This document shows positions 14,263-19,289 of a stretch of DNA of 19,289 nucleotides, one piece after another. The notes under the pieces were generated by a model. It was not told where the DNA came from. It saw only the letters and a program-made list of their open reading frames with translations, and ran no database searches. The stretch lies in contig JBCCGI010000121.1 in NCBI GenBank assembly GCA_039029355.1, forward strand, positions 1 through 19,289, written 5' to 3'. The stretch comes from JBCCGI01 sp039029355. Its GTDB lineage: Bacteria; Planctomycetota; UBA1135; GCA-002686595. Made by a program: the position numbers and the translations under genes. Position 1 is the stretch's first letter. Every line of letters begins with the position of its first letter.

Positions 14263-15401
14263 GACGAGTGCTCCGCGAGGGCGTCGGCCGTCGGCTGGTG
14301 ATGGACCTCCCCGTCGTGGGTGAGCCGGGAGCCGGCGAGGACCTCATCCTCCCAGTCCAGCTCGACCTTGCCTTCCTCTTTGAGGAAGAGCTTGGCGAGG
14401 GAGTGGATGTTCTTGGCGAAGAGCTCCGAGGCGTGCAGCGGCACCGTCGCCGGCAGGTTCCCCAGCCCCAGGATCTTCACGCCGTTCGCCTCGACGACCT
14501 CGCCCAGCTGGCTGAGGGCGCAGTTGCCGCCGGACTCGACCGCCATGTCGACGATCACCGCGCCGGGCTGCATGGTGCGCACGGTCTCCTCGGGCACCAG
14601 CATCGGCGCCTTGCGGCCGGGGATCTGGGCCGTGGTGATGACCAGGTCGGCCTCGGCAACGCGCTTTGCGACCTCCTCACGCTGGCGCGCGAGGAACTCC
14701 GGCGTGGCCTCCTTGGCGTAGCCGTGCTCGTCCTCGAGGTCCTCCATGCCGGGGACGTCGATGAAGCGGCCGCCGAGGCTCTCGACCTGCTCCTTGGCGG
14801 CCAGGCGCACGTCGGTGGCCTCGACCACGCAGCCCAGACGGCGCGCCGTCGCGATCGCCATCAGCCCGGCGACGCCGGCGCCGAAGACGACCACCTTGGC
14901 CGGCGGCACCGTGCCGGCGGCGGTCATCAGCAGCGGGCACAGCTTGGACAGGTGGCTCGCCCCGAGCAGCACCGCCTTGTAGCCCGCGACGGTCGCCTGG
15001 GACGACAGCACGTCCATCGACTGCGCGCGGCTGATGCGGGGCACCAGGTCGAGCGCGAGCGTCGTCACCCCCGCCTCGCGCAGGGCCGTCACGGTCTCGA
15101 GGTTGGCGATCGGGAGGATCACCGAGACCAGGAGCGCGCCCTTCTTGAGGCGCTTGGCCTCGTCCGGGGTGGGCGGCTGGACCTTGAAGACCAGGTCGGC
15201 GGCCCCCCAGCCCTTCAGCGCCTCGACGATGCTCGCCCCCGCGGCCTGGTACTGCTCGTCGAGCACGCCGGCCGATGCGCCCGCTCCGGCCTCGACCTCG
15301 ATCTGGAGGCCTGCCTTGGCGTAGCGCTTGACGGTTTCGGGGGTGGCTGCGACCCGGGTCTCGCCGGGCACGGTTTCCTTGGGGATCAGGACGGTCGGCA
15401 T
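14259..15401 (-). CDS. pntAA: NAD(P) transhydrogenase subunit alpha, part 1 (NAD-binding)
   Basis: The 380-residue soluble NAD(H)-binding domain dI, of alanine dehydrogenase-like fold, which docks on the cytoplasmic face of the membrane subunits. Diagnostic features are IPKETVPGETRVAATP at the N-terminus, ISRAQSMDVLSSQATVAGYKAV (about 123-143), the Rossmann loop GAGVAG (174-179), the acidic strand end VEATDVR, and TTAQIPGRKAPMLV with VIVDMAVESGGNC. The length matches the separate-subunit form. First gene of the pntAA-pntAB-pntB operon; its ATG lacks an SD. A TAGACT hexamer 14 nt upstream could be a -10 box with a very short leader. Confidence 0.95.
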   Translation of the reverse strand: MPTVLIPKETVPGETRVAATPETVKRYAKAGLQIEVEAGAGASAGVLDEQYQAAGASIVEALKGWGAADLVFKVQPPTPDEAKRLKKGALLVSVILPIANLETVTALREAGVTTLALDLVPRISRAQSMDVLSSQATVAGYKAVLLGASHLSKLCPLLMTAAGTVPPAKVVVFGAGVAGLMAIATARRLGCVVEATDVRLAAKEQVESLGGRFIDVPGMEDLEDEHGYAKEATPEFLARQREEVAKRVAEADLVITTAQIPGRKAPMLVPEETVRTMQPGAVIVDMAVESGGNCALSQLGEVVEANGVKILGLGNLPATVPLHASELFAKNIHSLAKLFLKEEGKVELDWEDEVLAGSRLTHDGEVHHQPTADALAEHSS

Positions 15402-15428
15402 AGAGGGCCGAAGAGTCTAGCCGGAAAT

Positions 15429-15451
15429 CCCCGGCGCGTCGCGCGCCGGGG
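15429..15451 (-). terminator. Perfect 10-bp GC hairpin between the 15514 gene and pntAA
   Basis: CCCCGGCGCG (15429-15438) and CGCGCCGGGG (15442-15451) pair perfectly across a TCG loop. Read on the minus strand it is followed by GATTTCC, a weak T-rich end. It lies after the stop of the uncharacterised gene and before pntAA, so it probably separates the two transcripts. Confidence 0.55.
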
Positions 15452-15513
15452 GCGCCTACTGTGCCGTTTCGCGGCCGCTCGTACCCGCGCGGCTATGCGC
15501 GGGCCTCTCGCGA

Positions 15514-16290
15514 CTAGTCCGAGCTGAAGAGGAAGCTGCTCTCGTCCGACCAGGCGCAGAAGCGGTAGAGCGGAACCAGTCGCGCCAGCTCGTCGATCAC
15601 GGCCTCCGGGACGCCCTCGTCGAGCACCGCCCCGCGGTTGCCCGCCGGAGCCGGCCAGCGCCGCTCGACCGCCAGGGCGTGCTCGCCGGGAGTCCAGCTG
15701 CCGAGGAACTCCTCCAGCCGGCCGCCGGTCAGCTCGCCGCAGCGCCACTCGCCCTTCCAGTCGTGGAGCCGCAGGAAGTAGCCCGGCAGCTCGTTCAGGA
15801 GCCCCAGCCAGGCCTGGACGCCCTCGCGCTCGCAGCGGTTCTTCAGGTTCTGGCCGTCGTACCAGGCGTCGGGATGGATGCGCAGGCTGACCTCCAGCGC
15901 CTCGGCCTCGAGCGCCACGCAGAGGTACGCGTTGCGGTAGGCCGAGTCGAGGTCCTTCGCGAGCTCGGCCCCGAGGATCGAGCGCAGCTTGCGCTTCTCG
16001 GCCTTCGCGCGGGTCAGATAGGCCCACAGCCGCCGCACCCGCATGCCGTTGAAGGTGTTCGGGTTGTGGAGGCTGGTGCGGCTGTCGAGCGCGGTCCCCT
16101 CCTCCGTCTTGATCCGCGCCACGGCGCGCTTGCCCAGCGCCAGGAGCTTCCTTCGGGCGAGGAGTCTCCTATCGTTGTAGTCAGGATTCCTGCACAGGCC
16201 CTCGGAGAGGGCGTGAAAGTCGCCCTCCTCGAAGGCGACCGGGCCCGCGACGGGGCGCGGTTCCTTCTCGCTGGGTGCCGCCGGAGCCAT
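15514..16290 (-). CDS. Uncharacterised protein, 258 aa
   Basis: I do not recognise the family. The ATG at 16290 is preferred over the in-frame one at 16368, because the extra 26 residues would run almost into the divergent kinase start and leave no promoter. The protein is soluble, without signal or membrane segments. Its N-terminus (to about residue 20) is Pro-rich. The middle is basic and helical (NDRRLLARRKLLALGKRAVARIKTEEG, TRAKAEKRKLRSILGAELAKDLDSAYRNAY). It contains the notable strings SLHNPNTFNGMRVRRLWAYL and SLRIHPDAWYDGQNLKNRCE, which look conserved rather than random. The C-terminal part has WRCGELTGGRLEEFLGSWTPGEHALAVERRW. It is divergent from the kinase and upstream of pnt on the same strand, separated by a hairpin. 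Confidence 0.65.
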   Translation of the reverse strand: MAPAAPSEKEPRPVAGPVAFEEGDFHALSEGLCRNPDYNDRRLLARRKLLALGKRAVARIKTEEGTALDSRTSLHNPNTFNGMRVRRLWAYLTRAKAEKRKLRSILGAELAKDLDSAYRNAYLCVALEAEALEVSLRIHPDAWYDGQNLKNRCEREGVQAWLGLLNELPGYFLRLHDWKGEWRCGELTGGRLEEFLGSWTPGEHALAVERRWPAPAGNRGAVLDEGVPEAVIDELARLVPLYRFCAWSDESSFLFSSD

Positions 16291-16373
16291 CCCCCAACGA
16301 TGCCAAGGGAAACCCGGGCTCACCAGTAGAATAGAACGGATCGAGGGTCGTCCCATCCTGCGACCCAACCCGC
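16291..16373. promoter_or_regulatory. Divergent promoter region of the kinase and uncharacterised gene
   Basis: Only 83 nt separate the two starts. The AT-rich patch at 16327-16334 gives TAGAAT on the plus strand (towards the kinase) and TATTCT on the minus strand, both -10-like, so two back-to-back promoters may overlap. No clear -35 or SD is seen on either strand. Confidence 0.3.
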
Positions 16374-18473
16374 ATGCGCTTCTCGCACTTCGAGTTCGAC
16401 CCGGAGCAAGACCGGCTGGGCGAAGGCCCCCAAAGCGAGGTCTTCCGCGCCACCGACGTCCGCCTCGGGCGGACCGTCGCGCTGAAGATCCTACGCCCGC
16501 ACGTCGAGTTCGACCCGGCGGCCAAGGAGCGCTTCGAGCGCGAGGCCAAGCACACCAGCAACCTCGCGCACCCGAACATCGCGACGGTGTACGACTACGG
16601 CCAGGACCGCGGCACGTCGTACATCGTGATGGAGTTCCTGGAGGGCCGCACGCTCGACCAGATCATCAAGGAACGGCCGCTCGGGTACGAGGAGGGCCTG
16701 CGCCTCTCGCTCCAGGTCACCCACGCGCTCGGGCTGGTGCACAGGAACGGCCTGATCCACCGCGACCTCAAGCCGGCGAACATCATGGTGCTGCCGGACG
16801 CGAGCGTGAAGCTGCTCGACTTCGGCATCTGCCGCAGCACCGGCGAGTCCAGCATCACCCAGGACGGCATGCTGGTCGGCACCGTGCTCTACATGGCGCC
16901 CGAGCAGGTGCTCGGCGACGACCTCGACGTGCGCGCGGACGTGTTCGCGCTCGGCTCGGTGCTCTACCACGCCTTCACCGGGCAGCTCGCCTTCCCGGGG
17001 CGCACCTTTCCCGAGGTGTGCATGTCGATCCTCGAATCCAAGCCGAAGGATCCGCACGAGGTGCGCTCGGGGCTCCCCTCCCAGCTGTCGGACTTCCTGA
17101 TGAAGTGCCTGCAGCGCTCGAAGGAGGATCGCTTCCGCGACGGCAACGAGGCCCACGGAGCGCTCCTCGCGGTCTCCGAAGGGATGCGGCTGCAGGACGC
17201 GCCCGAGCGCCCGGCCAACATCCGCGGGCGAATGTTCCTCGCGCCGATCGCCACGCCCGGCGGCGTCAGCGGCGACTTCGCCGGCGCGGTGCGCAAGGAC
17301 CTGTTCTCCGAGCTCACGCGCTCGACCGAGCTCGAGATCACGCTGGAAGACAACGGCCAGCTCGCCCAGGACCGCACCAGCTTCTACGTGGTGCGCAGCG
17401 AGCTCGACCTCGAAGGCCTCAACGCGACGCTCAAGTACACCGTCGAGAAGGTCCACGGCAACGGCACCGCCGAGCGCCACCAGATCGTCGCCGACAGCAT
17501 CGAGCACACCGACAGCGACGAGTGGAGCCTGCAGGGCAAGATCGTTGGCTCGCTCGCGCGCTCGGTGCGCAAGACCCTCAGCGAGGTCGGCCTGGAGCCC
17601 GACGTCGTGATGCAGCATCGCGACCGCGGGCTGGCCGAGAAGCTGACCCACCGCGCGCACGAGATCCTGCACCGCGGGACGTCGCTGCACCTGATGAAGG
17701 CGATGGCGAGCTTCCGCGCGGCGGTCGACGCGGACGGGACCTACGCCCTCGCCCACGCCGGCCAAGCCGAGGCGCTGGTGCGCAAGTTCCTCTACTGGGA
17801 CGGCGACCGCTCGTTCCTGCGCGAGTCGCGCGAAGAGGCGCAGTACGCGCTCGCGCTCGACTCGAACTGCGCCGAGGCGCACACCTCGCTCGGGTTCGCC
17901 TACGCCCTGACCGGCAACTCCGCCGAGGCCCAGCGCGAGTACACCGTCGCGATCGAGATCGACCACGAGGAGTGGCTCGCCCACCGCCTGCTGGGCGCGC
18001 TCCTCGGCCGCCTGGGCAACTTCCAGGACGCCTCGCCGCTCCTCCAGCGCGCCATCGCGCTCAAGCCGACCCACATCGGCTCCTACGACCACCTCTTCGG
18101 CGTGCTGCAGAAGCTCGACCGCTACCGCGAGGCGATCCAGGTCGCCGACAAGGGCAAGTCGGTCGCGCGCAAGCACCTCGAAGACCACGAGGACGACCAG
18201 GAGGCCCGCATCCACCTGGCGCTGCTGCTCGCGCGCATGGGCCTCAACGACGAGGCCCGCGAGGAGGTCAACCGCGCCCGCGAGATCGCGCCGCGCGACG
18301 CGTACACGTGGTTCCACACGGCGTGCGTCGAGGCCCTCTTGAAGGACGTCGACGGCGCGATCAAGGCGATCAAGGAAGCGCAGGTGCGCGGGTACTACCT
18401 GCAGAGCGAGCTGCTGAAGAACTCGGACCTCGACATCCTGCGCGGGCGTCCGGAGTTTCAGCCGCTGCTGTAG
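16374..18473 (+). CDS. Hanks-type Ser/Thr protein kinase with TolB-like and TPR regions
   Basis: A 699-residue soluble signalling protein. The kinase domain (about 9-270) has a glycine loop GEGPQSEV (third Gly replaced by Ser), VALK Lys38, helix-C Glu57, the catalytic loop HRDLKPAN (129-136), DFG (149-151) and MAPE (174-177). Catalytic residues are complete, so activity is expected. Residues about 288-405 (MFLAPIATPGG...LFSELTRSTELEITLED...YVVRSELDLEGLNATLKYTVEKV) resemble the TolB-like/adenylate-cyclase-associated module often placed between kinase and TPRs. Residues about 420-690 contain TPR-like helix pairs (AEAHTSLGFAYALTGNSAEAQREYTVAIEID, DASPLLQRAIALKP). No transmembrane segment is present, unlike the common PknB layout, so it is probably cytoplasmic, sensing through protein contacts. 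No SD. The transcript may end at the 18482 hairpin. Confidence 0.9.
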   Translation: MRFSHFEFDPEQDRLGEGPQSEVFRATDVRLGRTVALKILRPHVEFDPAAKERFEREAKHTSNLAHPNIATVYDYGQDRGTSYIVMEFLEGRTLDQIIKERPLGYEEGLRLSLQVTHALGLVHRNGLIHRDLKPANIMVLPDASVKLLDFGICRSTGESSITQDGMLVGTVLYMAPEQVLGDDLDVRADVFALGSVLYHAFTGQLAFPGRTFPEVCMSILESKPKDPHEVRSGLPSQLSDFLMKCLQRSKEDRFRDGNEAHGALLAVSEGMRLQDAPERPANIRGRMFLAPIATPGGVSGDFAGAVRKDLFSELTRSTELEITLEDNGQLAQDRTSFYVVRSELDLEGLNATLKYTVEKVHGNGTAERHQIVADSIEHTDSDEWSLQGKIVGSLARSVRKTLSEVGLEPDVVMQHRDRGLAEKLTHRAHEILHRGTSLHLMKAMASFRAAVDADGTYALAHAGQAEALVRKFLYWDGDRSFLRESREEAQYALALDSNCAEAHTSLGFAYALTGNSAEAQREYTVAIEIDHEEWLAHRLLGALLGRLGNFQDASPLLQRAIALKPTHIGSYDHLFGVLQKLDRYREAIQVADKGKSVARKHLEDHEDDQEARIHLALLLARMGLNDEAREEVNRAREIAPRDAYTWFHTACVEALLKDVDGAIKAIKEAQVRGYYLQSELLKNSDLDILRGRPEFQPLL

Positions 18474-18481
18474 GTGAAGTG

Positions 18482-18498
18482 CACCGCCTAGCGCGGTG
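18482..18498 (+). terminator. Hairpin after the kinase gene
   Basis: CACCGC (18482-18487) and GCGGTG (18493-18498) pair perfectly across CTAGC, 8 nt after the kinase stop. There is no T-tract, so termination efficiency is uncertain. Confidence 0.4.
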
Positions 18499-18646
18499 AC
18501 CGCGGAACGACGGGCGGAAGGCCAGAGCCCTCGAGCGAGAGGAAGCCGTGGACGCACTCCGCTTCCGCGGAGCCGTGCAGGCGGAACAGGATCTGTAGCG
18601 CGCAGACGTGGCCGGTCGGCTCCGCTGAGAACGCGCCCGGCTGCAC
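18488..18646 (-). pseudogene. Possible 3' remnant of a minus-strand gene next to the IS110 element
   Basis: One minus-strand frame ending at 18488 reads as protein-like sequence (TGHVCALQILFRLHG, AECVHGFLSLEGSGLPP). About five codons in six end in G or C, like the genuine genes here. The frame is open back to a stop near 18717, but it has no ATG; a GTG at 18646 would give 52 residues. It could be the tail of a gene cut by the IS110 element, a small gene, or chance in GC-rich DNA. I recognise no family. Confidence 0.25.
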
Positions 18647-18661
18647 GGACGGGCCGCGAAG

Positions 18662-18834
18662 CCGAGCGCTCGGGGCAACCGCCGGGGCGTCGCTAGACGC
18701 TATGGAGGCCCGGTCTCCCTAGCACTCGTGGGCTGCCAGGCTCTCGCCAGGCCTATCCACAGCGGGCAGACCTAGGGCAGGTCGTGCACGCGGTGTGCGA
18801 TGTCTTCACGTCCTTGAATCGAGGAGACCGAGCC
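18662..18834 (+). ncRNA. Candidate IS110 bridge RNA region / element left end
   Basis: The roughly 170 nt upstream of the transposase hold a series of stems: CCGAGC/GCTCGG (18662-18673), GCGTC-GCTA-GACGC (18687-18700), GGAG/CTCC (18704-18718), GACCT-AGGGC-AGGTC (18769-18783) and GCAC/GTGC near 18786-18795. The heptamer GCCAGGC is directly repeated at 18735-18752. IS110-group elements encode a bridge RNA in this 5' noncoding position, which guides target and donor recognition. The exact ends and the guide loops cannot be set without the element's right end. Confidence 0.4.
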
Positions 18835-19289
18835 GTGGTCCAGGATACCGATTGCCTGTTCGTTGGCATCGACGCCCATCAAGACACCCTGTCGATCGCC
18901 GTCCTTCCGCTTGGGGCCGAGCGCCCCGAGCCTGTTCGCCGAATCGCAAACGACGCCCCGAAGATCCGGCGGGTCATCCGGCAGCTGCAGGAGCGTGGAT
19001 CGCTCCACGCGGTCTACGAGGCTGGCTGCACGGGCTTCGTGCTCTGGCGCCAGCTGACCCAGCTGGGGGTCGACTGCCTGGTCGCTGCGCCCAGCCGTAT
19101 CCCGGTGCTCCCCGGGGAGCGCCGCAAGACCGACCGCTTGGATGCGGAGCGCCTTGCGGTCTTCCTCCGCGGCGGTCAGCTCACCGCGGCCCGGCCGCCT
19201 ACGCCCGAGCTCGAGGCACTGCGCACGCTGACGCGCTCGCGTGACGCCGCTCGCAAGGACGTCGTCGCGGCCAAGCACCACATCTCCAA
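18835..19289 (+). CDS. IS110-family transposase (5' part, cut by window end)
   Basis: The first 151 codons of an IS110-type DEDD recombinase, which moves its element with bridge-RNA guidance. GTG at 18835 is the chosen start: GAGGAG ends 8 nt before it, and it puts FVGIDAHQDT at the expected N-terminal place. The RuvC-like acidic residues are all visible: Asp13 (GID), Glu62 (YEAG), Asp100 and Asp103 (RRKTDRLDAERLA). The remainder, including the C-terminal domain with the conserved serine, lies outside the window. Codon use is looser than the neighbours (GAT, CAT, CAA, CTT, GTT), and the strong SD contrasts with the SD-poor chromosomal genes. Both fit a transferred element. No frameshift is seen in the visible part. 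Confidence 0.92.
   Translation, partial: MVQDTDCLFVGIDAHQDTLSIAVLPLGAERPEPVRRIANDAPKIRRVIRQLQERGSLHAVYEAGCTGFVLWRQLTQLGVDCLVAAPSRIPVLPGERRKTDRLDAERLAVFLRGGQLTAARPPTPELEALRTLTRSRDAARKDVVAAKHHIS

Larger units (their letters stand above)
18662..19289 (+). mobile_element. IS110-family insertion sequence, left part
   Basis: The element comprises the structured leader and the transposase start. IS110 elements have no long terminal inverted repeats and usually leave no target duplication, so the left boundary cannot be fixed from one end. I place it at or downstream of about 18640, because the minus-strand remnant frame appears to run to there. The right end is beyond the window. Confidence 0.6.

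Noticed and set aside
16491..18557. 688-codon minus-strand frame opposite the kinase
   Set aside because: Antisense shadow of a gene with all kinase motifs; the translation is low complexity.

Overview
This is a 19.3 kb stretch of very GC-rich bacterial chromosome. Codon third positions are almost all G or C, and long antisense shadow frames are common. Most chromosomal start codons lack a Shine-Dalgarno (SD) sequence, and GTG and TTG starts occur. Secreted or lipid-anchored hypothetical proteins, a soluble Hanks kinase fused to TPRs, and SurA-like and peptidase-MA-like proteins are prominent. This mix suggests a high-GC Planctomycetota-like organism or a related environmental phylum. That is inference, because the window carries no rRNA or phylogenetic marker.

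Layout. 201-1832 (-) is a secreted SurA-like foldase, divergent from an uncharacterised 229-residue protein (2075-2764, +). 2934-5732 (+) is a translationally coupled three-gene cell-envelope operon: a SurA-like lipoprotein, a secreted HEAT-like helical protein, and a secreted peptidase-MA-like protein whose HExxH helix is degenerate. 6016-9221 (+) holds two tandem paralogous cobalamin-type radical SAM enzymes overlapping by 4 nt. A 163-bp palindromic element with 34-bp inverted arms and three internal hairpins follows. It ends 10 bp before a lipoprotein metallopeptidase that has an intact HELVH motif (9428-10516, +). After a terminator and a hairpin-rich leader comes a RhlE-type DEAD-box RNA helicase with a basic repetitive tail (10843-12384, +). 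It converges on the three-subunit proton-translocating transhydrogenase operon pntAA-pntAB-pntB (15401 down to 12453, -). Upstream of that operon on the same strand is an uncharacterised 258-residue protein (15514-16290, -), divergent from a Ser/Thr kinase with TolB-like and TPR regions (16374-18473, +). The right edge holds the 5' part of an IS110-family transposase (18835 to the window end, +), preceded by a structured noncoding leader where IS110-group elements encode their bridge RNA. The element may have interrupted a small minus-strand frame.

How the genes fit together: the left half looks like envelope biogenesis (foldases, helical scaffold, peptidase-like proteins). The radical SAM pair probably makes two related methylations or rearrangements on an unknown, possibly lipid or cofactor, substrate. 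Pnt would supply NADPH from the proton gradient. The best leads are the palindromic multi-hairpin element, the tandem B12-radical SAM pair, the active/degenerate peptidase contrast, the structured helicase leader, and the IS110 leader RNA.
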